Below are positions 50,565 to 64,000 of a stretch of 64,000 nt of DNA, piece after piece. The notes beneath the pieces are model-generated. The model did not search any database. It saw only the letters and a list, made by a program, of their open reading frames with translations, and was not told the DNA's origin. The first letter of the stretch is position 1; every line of letters begins with the position of its first letter. A program made the position numbers and the translations under genes. Source of the stretch: Membranipora membranacea (Eukaryota; Bryozoa; Gymnolaemata; Cheilostomatida; Membraniporidae); assembly GCA_914767715.1 (NCBI GenBank), contig OU612075.1:3906001-3970000 (forward strand), read 5' to 3'.

Positions 50565-51348
50565 TATTGAAGAGTACTTTTATCCATCCTGTAAAACTGT
50601 AATTTGTGTAGATAAGAAAGTTTGTTGCATCGGGCTGGCGTACTCCTAGGAGTTGTCAACCAATCAAGGGTACTGTGACTGAGGATGTTGACTTGATGGT
50701 TTGTAGTGGTAAACTCTAAAAAGCCTGCTCTTGTTAATTCCATGCAGCGCATTGGTAAGCAGCGAATTTTTATGTCGGTCTATCTATGGATATCACATAG
50801 ATGATATTCCCAGCTGTCTTACAGAGGAAGGATGTTTAAGACACGTCACACAGGTCCATAGTTTTCACTCTTGCATGAGTGAGACTTTATACTTTTTTGT
50901 TGATGAATGATCAAATTATTGCAGAGGTTGTTGTTGCAAGTTTTCTCACTGCCCGGAGACTGAGAATTAGAGAGGTGCCTCACCATTAATTAAGTCAACT
51001 CAACTTTGAGAGCCCCTTCTTTTGGCAGGTCATCATTGCAGAGCCCTTGTCACATGATGCCATGTGATTGTTGTGCATGTACTATTATGCAATCTTGCTC
51101 AAATTTCCTTGTTGAGCTCCTGATGTGAGCTTTTTTTCTTATTTACTATCGATCTATCATTACAATACATACAGTATTATAATTATCATATTCATGTGGT
51201 GAGTGAAGAAATGGTCAGTCAGAGCAAGGAGTTTACTCCAGTTCTTGATCAGAGAGAGGGGCAAATAAATCAAATTTGATTTACTTGACCCAATGAACTA
51301 AAAGGTTTAGAACTAGTTCATTGACCCAACCAATGAACTAAAAGGTTT
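50565..51348. other. Intergenic, nothing recognised
   Basis: Part of the RAD50-UBL3 divergent spacer. A 20-base phrase (CAATGAACTAAAAGGTTTAG) is repeated near 51292 and 51331. Confidence 0.4.
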
Positions 51349-52591
51349 AGTTCATCATCATCATTGCTTGACCTGACCATCTTCTTAGGTATTTTTTATT
51401 CAAATCTTCCTTTCCTAAGACAAGTATTGCTTATAAGGTTTATAAGTTCTTGTATTGCCCTTGTAATATAATCATCAGTCACAGTAGACCAGTTCACTGA
51501 TAAACAAAGAAAAAAAGTAGTTTTTTTGTGATAAGAATGGTGGTTGATCTTGACATTATGTCATGACCTACTGTTGTTCCCGCCAAAGTGCTTTTTACAT
51601 TCTAATTGGTCTGGTTTAGTATCCGGTGTCATGGCACTCTCCATGGGCGGCCATATGTAAATTACAAGCGCCCTCTACAATAACAAGTACTGACTTGTGA
51701 TTACATTCTCAAATAAAAAGACCAAGATACATTCTGAAAGACTCTAAACTTTTCATGAATTAGACAACACAGTAGTAGTTGTACCAATCCTGATAAGGTA
51801 AGTGGACATACCAGTGTTAAAGGGGTCATCATGATCATATAACAAAGTCATAGAGGAACCAGGGAGAAATGCCACACAATTACTTTAGAATTACTCCAGT
51901 CCAGTCCTTATTATCACCACAGTAAGTAAGTAAAACTGAGTAATTTTCGACAACAAAAATGAGTTGACAATCATAGTTCATCATCATCATTGCTTGACCT
52001 GACCATCTTAGGTATTTTTTATTCAAATCTTCCTTTCCTAAGACAAGTATTGCTTATAAGGTTTATAAGTTCTTGTATTGCCCTTGTAATATAATCATCA
52101 GTCACAGTAGACCAGTTCACTGATAAACAAAGAAAAAAAGTAGTTTTTTTGTGATAAGAATGGTGGTTGATCTTGACATTATGTCATGACCTACTGTTGT
52201 TCCCGCCAAAGTGCTTTTTACATTCTAATTGGTCTGGTTTAGTATCCGGTGTCATGGCACTCTCCATGGGCGGCCATATGTAAATTACAAGCGCCCTCTG
52301 CAATAACAAGTACTGACTTGTGATTACATTCTCAAATAAAAAGACCAAGATACATTCTGAAAGACTCTAAACTTTTCATGAATTAGACAACACAGTAGTA
52401 GTTGTACCAATCCTGATAAGGTAAGTGGACATACCAGTGTTAAAGGGGTCATCATGATCATATAACAAAGTCATAGAGGAACCAGGGAGAAATGCCACAC
52501 AATTACTTAGAATTACTCCAGTCCTTATTATCACCACAGTAAGTAAGTAAAACTGAGTAATTTTCGACAACAAAAATGAGTTGACAATCAT
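51349..52591. repeat. Recent tandem duplication, period 626 bp
   Basis: 51349-51974 and 51975-52591 are almost identical. Differences seen: a 3-base TCT loss, one A/G change in CTCTRCAATAAC, and a small indel near TCCAGTCCAGTCC. No coding content recognised. Confidence 0.92.
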
Positions 52592-53901
52592 GATGATGAA
52601 CTGAACTTATATTGGTAATTGATAGCAGAAACCTTAGATAGTGCCTTCACTGTGTTACTATTATCATCTATCTTTGGTTTTAGTAACAATTATAGGGGGC
52701 TTTCTCTACCACTGTAAAGTAGTCAGGAGCCAACTGCTGTGGTTACTTACAATCATGATAAATTTTAAATAGCTATATCCATATAAAGTTGCACAGGAAG
52801 TTGAGCGTGTGACTAACCATCCTCCCTGGACTAACTAACTAAATGTTTGACCAATTATTCTTTTAATGAAAAATATGAAAAGGTAATTACTTATTGCTCT
52901 TAATCGACTACCAGTACCAATTCAATTGGCATAACATTCAAATACCATGATTAAAGCTCTTTGTCCATGCTACTGTCTGTGACCTGTCATGTGAAATCCT
53001 CACTTCACTAACATTCCAACCCACTCACACTGAACTCGAATTCATATCAGTTCACCGACATGCAACCAGGGATAGTTCTACTAGAATCGTGTCGACTCAC
53101 ATACAATGAAGCAATGTACTTACCCCGCACCTGTCCCAATTTAATACGCTGGGATGAGTCACAGCTTATGCCAAATCGTCAGCTACCAAGATTTGTTGAC
53201 ATTTATGCCTTACTGTTTATGGTCAAATTTGGACAACGTCTCAGAACAAAATTGTTTGAATGAGGATTGTTGTACCTGAGTTATCTCAAAATTACCGAAA
53301 ATTGTACCATCTTACCCCACACTCCTCTACTCGACCCCCTGACTATTTTGTAGCAACAAAACCACTTTACTCATCAGCAGAATTTCCAAGTGCTGTAGTC
53401 GAGTATACCAGTGGCTGAGACATTTTCTCTTGACTAGTCTTGTCAGCATTTCCTTCTAATGCTGCTGCTACTCATACCTGCTACTACATAACTTGCTGTC
53501 TTATAATTATATTTTCACATTGTATGCTTATATTGTGTCTATAATACGTGTATATTTTAAAGGCCGAGGCTCACTGTCGCATGGAATTATCACTAACTTT
53601 CAGCTTTCTTGTTTTGTAGATCGGTTTACTCAGCCTAATGATTTGTTGAACACACCCACAATACTCAACCTCCGATCCAAGTCAGACACAGTACAGCTGA
53701 GCTGATAGATCATAGCTTCAAATCATTCAATTTTTTCCACATTAACCATTATCTTAAGCCCTGCATCACAGAGAATGGCTTGTGGAGATCTCTAAGTGTG
53801 TCATTAAGAAGACAGAGGACGCCACTGGAAAAAGTATTCGGACGTTGCTGTTGACTTCAACCTCAAATAGTCTGGTCTTTGCATCAATCAGTTAACCAAA
53901 T
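52592..53901. other. UBL3 upstream region
   Basis: No exon or RNA gene recognised. The UBL3 5' UTR and promoter should lie here. Confidence 0.4.
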
Positions 53902-56900
53902 ATGAGTTCTTCAACAAAGGCGATTGGCGGAAAAAACATTCCAACAGATAAGGTGAGATCTTACATCGAACAAATTACAATCATTACAAACATTGAAGCT
54001 GCTTGTCCAGTACTTCTCTCTCTCTCTTGATGTGATGATAATGTCCTTGAGTGTGTCGGATGAGTGCAAAACAACCAGGAAGGATATTGTGATCACACCC
54101 CCTCACACCCTACCAATGTACCCCATCTGGAACTAAACATCTCAATAATTATTGTATACATTGTGTATTTTTACAGTGCATATTTGACAAGTTTTATTCA
54201 CATACTAGGGTCTGATGCCAAATTTATTTCCATCATTCCTTACTGACTTGTTGTTGCTGCAGCGCTGATGGAGCGCTGATCTTAGGATGAGGGTATACAG
54301 TTTTAGGGTTGGGTATGTAGCGCTGATCTTAGGATGAGGGTACACAGTTTTAGGGTTGGGTATGGAGCGCTGATCTTAGGATGAGGGTATGGAGCGCCGC
54401 TGATCTTAGGATGAGGGTATACAGTTTTAGGATGAGGGTATGGAGCGCCGCTGATCTTAGGATGAGGGTATACAGTTTTAGGGTTGGTTTTGAGTGCTGA
54501 TCTTAGGATGAGGGTATACAGTTTTAGGGTTGGGTATGGAGCGCTGATCTTAGGATGAGGGTATACAGTTTTAGGGTTGGGTGTGGAGCGCTGATCTTAG
54601 GATGAGGGTATACAGTTTTAGGATGAGGGTATGGAGCGCCGCTGATCTTAGGTTGAGGGTATACAGTTTTAGGGTTGGGTATGGAGCACTGATCTTAGGA
54701 TGAGGGTATACAGTTTTAGGGTGGGGTATGGAGCGCTGATCTTAGGTTGAGGGTATACAGTTTTAGGGTTGGGTATGGAGCGCTGATCTTAGGTTGAGGG
54801 TATACAGTTTTAGGGTGGGGTATGGAGCGCCGCTGATCTTAGGATGAGGGTATGGAGCACTGATCTTAGGATGAGGGTATACAGTTTTAGGGTGGGGTAT
54901 GGAGCGCTGATCTTAGGATGAGGGTATACAGTTTTAGGGTGGGGTATGGAGCGCTGATCTTAGGATGAGGGTATACAGTTTTAGGGTTGGGTGGTTATAA
55001 TGGGTGCGGGGGCTAAAAAGTTTTTGCCCAACTAAATCTTTATTACTTCATATTAAGTTGGTTTGTAGTTATTCATCAAAGCAGCGTTTTGTAAATCACA
55101 ATTTACTGTGAAACTAGTGTCGAACTTTGACGTGGGTCCTTCGAATAAATTGGTTTCAAATTTAACATTTAGATTACCAAACTGGTAAACTTGAGGTTAG
55201 TCATAAAAAACAGTAATCAGGTTGATTTTCCCTAACAAATCTCAACAATGAAAACGCACTTGGAAACAATTCTCTAACTTATACTGGTTGGTCGCCTAAT
55301 TAGAAGGATTGGTTTTCAGTTAGACATTTCAGACAATGTTTTATAGCTGTCCTTAGTTGCTTAACTGGGTATGGTAAATGTATGGATTTTTGAGGACCTG
55401 TGTTCTGTATAGACTATGGACCCATTTGCCATTCCTTTGTTCTCCTGCTCAATCAATTGACATATGATATTTTTATTTTTTGTCATTTGCCAAGCGATCA
55501 GCTGACTTGTGGTTTATGATGACACTTATAAGTATATTATGAGCTGATTGTTGATTTGTAATCACTCAGTGGTACTTTCAGAAATCATGAGATAAGAGGC
55601 TATAGAGAAATATTCATTACAATATTGCCATAGATTGAAAAAAAAGCCGTAGAGGTTTAATAATCCATAATCCAATATTAATCCATAAAACCATGACGCT
55701 CTTGATGGAGTTCATTTTTTGCAGTAGTATGGGACCTTGCTGAAAAGGTGATATTAACATACTTATGACAGTGAGCCAATGCAAAGTACCTACTGTTAAT
55801 GTTTCTTATCACCTTGAACCAATTAACTGACGCATTGCAGGCTGTTTATTAACACGGTTGATATTCATGACATTTGTAGATAAATCTGAAGTTGATTCTT
55901 GTATCTGGAAGGACACATGAACATCTATTTTCTCTCACAGACTCAGCATCAATAATAGCTACTTATGTCTATGATAACTGGCCCGAAGGTTTGTAACATC
56001 GATCAGCAAGCATGAACTCAACTTTTTTTAATATTATGTTTAAAGTTTGGTCAAAATCTAAATCGGTTTGTTTCCTTGTACAAGGCTTACAATCTATCAT
56101 TATCTGTGGATTCGGGCCATCAATGGGGTCTTGTCTGTATTATGGGATGTTTTTGATATTGATTCTCTGGTGTTATCTACTCATGAATTGCTATCGTGAG
56201 TTTCTGAGTGAATCCATGCGCTTGTGTTTTGGTTCTGTTTTGATTGGCTGATAGGTTTTGGTTTGTTACTGAATGGAGCTGCCTGTTCATGTCGCGTGTG
56301 TTTCTCTGAAAAATCGACACACCCAACCTGAGTAGATAACTGCAAATTGTTGGATTGAATCCCAGTCTATGCTAAGACTGTTGCATTTAGGCATTCACAA
56401 ATAATGTTGTATCAGCGGGCAATCAAATGTACCATCTACTCCACTTGTTGTTCAGTTCTCTGAAATAGGCCCTGTGACAGCCGACCATCAGGAATAAACA
56501 GCAACCTAAGGGAATGTCAATATTTCTTGCCAAAATATCATAACAACGCATGTCTATTTCCCTGTATTCAATAGGAGCACCACAAAGATTTTTTTGAATT
56601 TTCAGATTGGGTTGATGAAGAGAAACCAACTACTAACATTCTTCGATTGATCTATCAAGGCAGGTTTTTACATGGTAATGTGACTTTAGGTGCCTTACAG
56701 CTCCCAGCTGGTAAATCTACTGTCATGCATCTGGTGGCACGTGAAAATCTCCCTGAACCAAATAATCGAGGTATTTATAAATTACTATAAACATAACCTA
56801 TAAGCATAACCATAGCTTCTATCTCATATTATATATTGTTCTGGCTTTGATAATTTATTACAAGTCATAAAATTTTCAGTTATTATACCCTTATTCTTTG

Positions 56901-57048
56901 CAAAACCTCAGATTTCCTTGGGTCACGCAGATGGCCGAATGAAATATTGCAGAGGTCATTGTGTTACTTTCATGTATTTATAGATAATCTGAAGAAAGAT
57001 AAATCGGGAAGTGAAGGAGGCTGTGCAAGCTGCTGTACTATATTATAA
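53902..57048 (+). CDS. UBL3: Ubiquitin-like protein 3 (membrane-anchored ubiquitin fold)
   Basis: Four exons: 53902-53952, 55880-55988, 56606-56770, 56983/4-57048 (phase requires 56984), giving 129 aa (human 117). After a divergent N-terminus the UBL3 body is clear: INLKLILVSGRT, YVYDNWPED, then ILRLIYQGRFLHGNVTLGAL and VMHLVARENLPEPN. The C-terminus CCTIL is a CaaX box with Leu in the last position, which predicts geranylgeranylation, plus a neighbouring Cys that could be acylated. This matches the CCVIL end of vertebrate UBL3, a plasma-membrane and vesicle ubiquitin-fold protein. There is no terminal Gly-Gly, so it is not conjugated in the way ubiquitin is. Exon 1 is supported by phase 0 match, GTGAGA donor and the MSS start, less strongly than the others. 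Confidence 0.93.
54261..54993. repeat. Minisatellite, about 46-bp unit, about 16 copies, in UBL3 intron 1
   Basis: GAGCGCTGATCTTAGGATGA and GGGTATACAGTTTTAGGGTT alternate with GGGTATG spacers. Some units are shortened, giving a compound pattern. Confidence 0.9.
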
Positions 57049-57712
57049 AACTCTCAGTCACTCTCACACATACACACATAATCTCATATCCATTCTCTTC
57101 ATTAAGCTTCACATCGAATAGGAACTAAAGCTTCACATTTCCCAATCACTTAACAAATAGGTAAATTATTGCAGGCCTGCTACATGACTACAGTGACTGT
57201 CGAACAGACACATCATATAACACGGTAAAGATATATCAATCTTCATTACATTGTCTAACACCTGTATATGTGACAGTCTGAAACATTGAGGGAGTGTAGG
57301 TGATGTTTTACACTTAGGATTGTTATACATCTATTCTTACCACATGAATCAGAATGACCATCCCTTGCAAGCTGTGACTAACTGATTTGACAGTTATGTA
57401 CTTCCATGTGTGTTATTTAGACCTAACGGGTATAATCAGCAGTAAGTGGACGAAAATGGTGAAATAGGATTGACGTGTATAAGTCTATTTTTTAATGTTA
57501 TGCCGATCAACTTAGAAGTTGATTTTTATATTGCTACCAGCTGCAGGTTTGTTTTCTTATGCTGCTGGGATGTATTTTTCTGTCAGAAACTGACGTTTAA
57601 TAGTTTGGTCTCCTCAGCTGGTCTCCTCAGCCATCACAGTAATCACACTATCGTATTGTTCATGATATATTTTGTGCAAGGATAAACATAAATTTGTAAC
57701 AATGAAATATGC

Positions 57713-57718
57713 AATAAA
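57713..57718 (+). terminator. Possible UBL3 polyadenylation signal
   Basis: AATAAA about 670 bases after the UBL3 stop, before the convergent ankyrin gene. The stretch 57049-58214 otherwise shows nothing recognisable. Confidence 0.4.
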
Positions 57719-58069
57719 GTCATAAATGTACCACAATCGAAGGAAAATTGATTGTACCTTTTTATACCTGTAAACATTTGCCTGTCCTAGGCCTTAGCAG
57801 GGATCACAAGCTAGCATTATTCTAACAAACTGGTAACATGTCACACAGGTATGCTTCTTATGATACTTGTCTCACACTTCGGCCTCTCTGATTTGACACT
57901 GATATAAACCAACACAGAGTTTTTAATTTCCTCCAGAATTCACTGACAAGATCAGTTAGTTTCTCAACAACAAGGATGGTTCACTTGTCACTAAGATCGT
58001 CCTCATTGCTTACAATAACGGTGTCGGTCCAATTTTGAATGGTTGGTTAGTGGATGTCACCAGCTGTTA

Positions 58070-58075
58070 TTTATT
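58070..58075 (-). terminator. Polyadenylation signal of the ankyrin gene
   Basis: AATAAA on the minus strand, 140 bases after the stop at 58215. Confidence 0.5.
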
Positions 58076-58214
58076 CTATCCTACAACTATTATAAGAAGA
58101 GGCTGCCCAAATCTCCCTGAAGCTTCTGTTACAGCAAAGTAGCAAAAGTAGGATTGAAGATCCTCAAGTGAAACATGTACCACTGAGTAGTCGGATTTAT
58201 GTGTATCAGAGCAT

Positions 58215-61200
58215 TCAGCTGCTGTTGTCAGCAGTAGATATTGCTGGCAGTTTAGAATATTTATCGAGTGGATAAGACAAATCGGCCTCCAGTGGAGTTA
58301 ACCTCTGAACTCCAGTACTACTCTGTTCAGACTTATTCAAAGGATCTAGTTCTACTCTTGGAGAAGGTGGTAAGAATACGCGTCGTTTTGGTGACCCTGT
58401 TGTGCCTGGCGATGTACTCTGCGGATAGTTGTTATTATCTTCAACAGGAAGGACATCATAAATCTCTGGAAACTTGGTTGATATAATCGCCAGCCTATCC
58501 TGGTACTTGGGAGACAGTGTTGAGGCGTTCATTCTACCTTCATTTATTAGTACCCTACAAAAGCCACTATAATAGATTACAGAATGTTGGTAGTGTGTGA
58601 ATTATGTCTGTTTGGTCAGCTATAAGATAATGGACACTCATGGGGAGCAGCAAAGCTGCTGGGTTTTGCAAATTTATGGATTGTCTTCAGCGTTCTTAGA
58701 CTTAGTTTTATTTTCTATAAGACATGATATTTCCCTGTACTATAGAACAACATTGACTATCAACCCATAATAACTACTGTTCAATGATAAATGTTATGGT
58801 TATGTTTGACTATGTTGATTGGGAGTGTAGACTGCATAAAGTTTGATATCTGCCTGAGACTCCAACTAATTCCAATCAAGGGGGAGCAACTCCAAATTAC
58901 AATGCACATTGGCTGTTTATCACTCACCAACATGTCTCGGTAAAGTTTTTATCTATTGCAGTCTCCAGAGGAGTTTGACCTTTACTATCTTTACTAGCTA
59001 AGTTGATTCTGTTTTTTGTGTATGACGAGTTTATGAGAATGCGTAGGGCTCCCCAGTTATCGTATCGAGCTGCCCAGTGTACTGCTGTGTTACCTTCCTT
59101 GTCCTGCATTAAACAGTATCATGTTATGTTCTTAAACTCACACAAGTAATGGTTGGCATCAGCCTTAACCATCTGTTGATGGATAAATGTGATGGTAAGA
59201 TTTATGAGATTAAGCAATCGTAGCAAAAAAAAACAGTTTGAACATAAATATTGTGAGGTGTTCAATAATAATTGTCTGGTATTGGTGGAAATTCACAGGT
59301 TTATCTGGATCAAATGTGATCCAAATTGCCTGTAGCTCACCATAAAAATGGGATCAACCTGTCGTGCAGGCATTCGGATCAAACTTGACCTAGATTTCCT
59401 CTTCTTGTAGTTAGTATATTTGAGTATATGATGAGGGAGTCGTAGCTTTATGCATGAAGAGAAGACAACTTCTGACTGCTACAGAAGGCCACATCTAATT
59501 CTAATACAAATACTATGGAATATCATAAAACCTCACAATAAAGTCACCAGCATGACTTGATTTGCACGGTTTCCAAGCACAATAAGTCTGGTGACCTTAA
59601 TACGAGGTTTTAAGGTCAACGTACTGGAAAAAAATACATGCTATATGCTATTGCTATATGGAAACACAAGTTACAAACACTAGAACTTCTTTGGGGAAAT
59701 AATTCAACTGAATTCATTAAAGACCGAACATTGTGCTTTGTCCATAGACTCAATAGTTATCAAGTCTATGGCTTTGTCTATGGCTTTGTCTATGGTATGT
59801 ACCACTACTATTAAGATTTTTTACAGATATGTATATCTATACATCTATATCGATATCTATAGAATTTATTTTGTATAAGCTTATACAGTTATGACAAATG
59901 GAACAATAGAGGCAATGGCTCTTCATGCAATTATTAAATTATCACGTTTAGTTCCAACTATGGATGAGGATGTTGCCTAAAATAGAAACGGAAATATCAA
60001 TGAATAATCTATTGCTGATCAATGAAACCAATGGGACAACAAAATATCTTCTTGTTGAGGTTTCTGTTTAGGCCGGGTAGATGCTCAATGACGAGGAATC
60101 GTGACCAATTTGTTTCATCTCATGAAACAAATTCTCTCTTACATCATGCTGGGACTATGTTTTTGCCGTAAACTTATAAATGTGTGTATATACACATCAA
60201 TCCTCTGAGGATCAGCTGCACTCAGAGTTTGCAACTGCTGATCAAACCACTAAGGAGCAGCTGAGGTTGCTGTCCGCTGCTGTCGGCACATATATGTTAA
60301 CAAAGGTGACATTGTGCAAAACCTCCGAGGTGCAAACCGCTGTTTTGACCATTACAGTAAATAAGTAATAAAGTTAAATGATATTGTGAATTCTGTCTAG
60401 ATCAAAGATTGTATTCCAGTCTTGGAAAATGCATTTAAGTATAGCAAAATAATCTCCAGAAAACTATGGCTTATGCCACAAGAGCTACTTTAAGTTTAGC
60501 CTCATATCATTTATTTACAACCATTAAAATTATGCACAATTTTGATGAAAAAAATTGCCAGTCAGATATTTTAAGAGGTTCATACATCCAATGAGATAAT
60601 TTTAATCAATTGGATTATTGTGGGCTCCCTCTACAGTAGTTTCTGAGTTGAAAAACTTGATATCTATATGGCATATATTGATCAGAAAGCTCACCTCTTG
60701 GTTGATATTGCAGTCCTTCTGTTTTATAATATTTCTCACAGTATCCACTTTTTCTTCTGATTTACAAGCCTGGATAAGTGGGGTAACTCCCTTGTGATCA
60801 GCTTTGTTGACATCAGCGGTGTGCTTTACTGTAATCATTAGGTAATGTATCACATTAGTATAAACAGAACATGTATCGAAGGGGATGGGCGTCGGGGAGG
60901 GGTGGGGGCTGGGACTAGTACCGGTGTGTTTATATACCACTAACCCCATATACATCTAGTGAGATGACCAATCAGTAGATGATAGGTGTTGATTTGTGAA
61001 TGTGGATTTTTGGCCAATATGTCACCTGACCATTATTATAGCAGGCTGATGCAATCTGTGCTGAATAACTAACCAATATTCAGATTTGCCGATGTTAACT
61101 GGAAATCCTCTCCGCAAGGGGAATAAATAAGATTGAAATTTAATTAATCATAATTATTTTCAAGTGTAATTACTTTGTTTTCAACTTAATATTTGTGAAG

Positions 61201-62091
61201 TGCTCCTGCAAATCTCAAATCAGCAATAAATATGTGGATTGCCCAATTTAAATCAGACTCTTATTAAAAGTTTACCACCAACAGATCAGATCATGAACTT
61301 TTATTAACTGCTTTTTAAATTGCTCCCCAATGCCAATGCAATGAGTGGTGACTGAATCACTTGATCCATGTACGTAAACTACATTGCCTGCACGGCCGAT
61401 AAGACCAATGAGCTCCCTCTTCTTTAATCTGACAGACATAAGGAATACCTCAACTGTACTATAAACAATCTCGTGCACAGAAAATGGACATCAATCTGTA
61501 TATACTAAATGTTTCCCAATCTCCAACATATTACACTTTGCTAATCAAAACAGTTATGTAATAGCTTAAAAAATTACACCAGTCAACAGATTTTAAGTAA
61601 ATAACAAGTAAAGTCAGACATAGATCTAGCAAAGGTTTAGCGATATTAATTAAATATTTTAAAGTATGCAGAGCATATTTACTCACATAGAAGTTTGACA
61701 AAGCTGTTTCTAATCTCATAATTTGATAACTGAGTTGCTATGAGCAGCGCTGTTTGTCCACATGAATCCACCTGGTTTATATCGAGTGACTGTATTGGCT
61801 CCACCTCGAGAATCTGTAGAACCAGGCGGTGTTTACCGGCTCGTACAGCTCTCAGAAACAGGTCGTCCTCGATCGGATACCCTGCAATGATGTATGTGTA
61901 GCTTGTACTGGATGTGAAGTCATGTCACAATCCAGGAAGTATATAATATAAGAGTGTAAGCTGAGGATATACTAGATTAGATACTCAGTGACTAATACAT
62001 GCTCTGCTTCTGTTTATTACTGACCTTTTTTAGGATGTCGAGGTAAGGACTGTTTGAAGCTGACATCTGATGCAGACACTCTATCCTCCAT
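58215..62091 (-). CDS. Ankyrin-repeat protein, 303 aa
   Basis: Five exons: 62091-62025, 61881-61687, 60828-60695, 59103-58928, 58554-58215 (stop). All are GT-AG and phases close to 912 nt. About three to four ankyrin repeats are visible: DDLFLRAVRAGKHRLVLQIL, INQVDSCGQTALLIATQLSN, VNKADHKGVTPLIQACKSEE and DKEGNTAVHWAARYDNWGAL followed by SKDSKGQTPLETAIDKN. The Ser/Pro-rich C-terminal 100 residues look unstructured. No signal peptide or membrane segment. Probably a cytoplasmic binding scaffold; the partner cannot be inferred. The start ATG is the only one in the first exon compatible with the donor phase. No specific orthologue recognised. Confidence 0.85.
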
Positions 62092-64000
62092 ATCACCTTA
62101 TCTGGTAGTTCTCCCTGACTTACTTCTTATTTTTGTTATATGTACGTATACATGTAGGGCTCAGATATATTACTGGGATTTTAGAAATTTCATGGTATAT
62201 CCAAGTGTCCGATATCCTACTAGCTAGATGGTAGTTTGAACTCAGTATAACCTCCAGTCAACTCCTCATCTCACCTAACGACTGAAAACATAGCTCACAA
62301 CATAAACTTAACCCAACACTATTATTAAAAAGATACTAAAATAGACCTCTATTATACTGAACTTCTGATTATGCTGTGTATGTTTTTCATTGATTTATGC
62401 TCAATTTATTCACAATATAAAATTCAACACTGCCTTACAAATTACCAATTAAACAATCAACTGAATCAATAACTTGTTAAAAAGCAAACATCTCATATCA
62501 TGTGTGATATTAGGTGTGATGTTTGGTGTGATGTGGACTAACATGACGTACATAATGTACTGAAGGTAACTTGATATATCTGTGCAACTATCTAATAATA
62601 CCTCATATACCTCATATAATAGTATATATTACAAATCAACGAATCTGAATTTTGAATTTTTTTTTATGGATTATTTGCTGCCAGTAAATTTAATACCCAT
62701 CACTGTGTATATAGCGTGGATAAACAGCTTATATTTTCATTTTCATGACTTTTTTAAAACTGCGTTTCAATACACACATGTCTGCTTTAAAATTTGCTCC
62801 CAATGACAACAGGTCAATCCCTCATCAGCGTGCACAGACATCCATTTGAACGTAAAAGCTGAGTAACTTAATGTTACAGTGTCGACAAAAAGTTGGTATT
62901 TTCAGCATTTTTTGCATGTATTAATGACTTAATGTTATTTAGAAGACCATCGAATTCCAGTTATAAGCACAACTTCATATTTAGGTGGGACGTTTCATTA
63001 CAACTAAAAATACTGGCAGCAGACTTCTTCTGAGAACAGTCAAGATACCCAGACTACTGCCCTTCCTCATAATGAAATAAATAACCTGTTCATCATTCAA
63101 AGCAAGCAGAGAAACCGATATTAAAAGTAACTCAAAATTCATGCAATTCCTTGCAAGATTATCCATAAAGATATTCCGCAAATGGAATGATGTCTAAAAT
63201 AAAATCCATAGATGGAATAAAGATATTCCAAGATTATCCGTATTTAGTTTGAAAATAGATAAGCGATGCAACTCACCAAACTTACCAAAAAAAAAGTTTA
63301 GCTCATAAGGAACTGTTATCAGCATTCTTCAACTGTGTGCATTTCAGTCACATACTATTGAGACTAGAAATGTCACAGTCTATCAGACTCAAGCAGCTGC
63401 ACGTGCTCAACTTTTATGTACCAACCCTTATTAATGATTATTTGGTTTACTGAACACATTCAGGTTTTCTACCAACACTGCGCAATCAAATTAAAAACTC
63501 TGCCTTGATGGTACTGTATAACCCCTGTGTGATGCTGTTGGAGGTTTAATTCATTCTCCATCAGGATATAAGGCATTTTTACAGAATTCAATACAAAGTG
63601 CAAATCAAAATTAATAGCCAGTAATTTTACTTTACTTTATTTACTTTTCGCATCAATTATGTGACATAGAACAGGAGTTCGGAGTTCCAACAGTAAGGAA
63701 AAGAGCAGACTTAAAGGCGAATCATTTCTTAAAAATATTGTTGTCATCATATGATATTTGTTAGGTACAGAAGTTGGCTTGAGGAGCTGGACACTGACTT
63801 CGGTGATTGATTATTGGATTGTATTTTGATTTTTCTCTCTAACTGAGCGTTACTGTGTAACATGTTTAGTCACACTACAGATCCGATTTGTTTCATATCC
63901 ACAGCTCAAACTGTCTTTGGCTTTACGGTATTTCCAAAGTTTAATTAAGGAATAAATAAAGGAGAGACTGAGTATTTTTGACCATTGAATTAAGACAACA
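62092..64000. other. Upstream of the ankyrin gene, nothing recognised
   Basis: AT-rich DNA with no recognisable exon, RNA gene or mobile element. Short open frames (such as 62582-62806 and 62981-63181) show no domain. Confidence 0.4.

Noticed and set aside
61272-61478. 68-aa minus ORF inside the ankyrin gene as an extra exon
   Set aside because: Exon 61881-61687 joins 60828-60695 in perfect phase and completes an ankyrin repeat, leaving no place for it.

Overview
This is animal (metazoan) nuclear DNA, AT-rich and intron-rich, with GT-AG introns throughout. I recognise six protein genes. Three are highly conserved: OGT, RAD50 and UBL3. The lineage cannot be fixed from the sequence. An early-branching or other invertebrate (sponge-like) genome would fit the gene content, intron sizes and repeats, but that is a guess. 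Almost every coding exon is far shorter than a gene, so I assembled the genes by hand from splice sites, reading phase and family similarity.

Layout: (1) 935-4242 (+), a CCCH zinc-finger / SR-rich protein with an unresolved 5' end. (2) 4624-5838 (-), a small MYND-finger + ubiquitin-like + UBA protein, convergent with gene 1. (3) 8613-20160 (+), complete O-GlcNAc transferase (OGT): 20 coding exons per transcript, 1092 aa. (4) 20161-28517, repeat-rich intergenic DNA with minisatellites, a broken LINE reverse transcriptase, a satellite-like block and a tRNA-derived SINE. (5) 28518-50111 (-), complete RAD50: 29 exons, 1322 aa, with Walker A, zinc hook, signature and Walker B, and introns full of foldback elements and minisatellites. 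(6) 50112-53901, intergenic DNA with a large palindrome and a fresh 626-bp tandem duplication. (7) 53902-57048 (+), UBL3, a membrane-anchored ubiquitin-fold protein. (8) 58215-62091 (-), an ankyrin-repeat protein of 303 aa, convergent with UBL3.

The most interesting region is OGT. Its introns carry nine short elements in four families (2+2+3+2 copies). Members of a family have equal or near-equal length. Each element can be drawn as hairpin - ANANNA hinge - hairpin - ACA, with the ACA placed three bases before the end; in three families the similarity stops at or near that point or the layout is very regular. Two families show compensatory stem changes. This is the architecture of H/ACA box snoRNAs, so OGT appears to host an intronic snoRNA cluster. 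OGT also has two tandem versions of one TPR exon (14580-14680 and 15113-15213), both exactly 101 nt and both phase 0 to 2. Only inclusion of exactly one keeps the frame, so they should be mutually exclusive.

The genes do not form a pathway. OGT modifies nuclear and cytoplasmic proteins, RAD50 acts in double-strand-break repair with MRE11 and NBS1, and UBL3 is a lipid-anchored ubiquitin-like protein.
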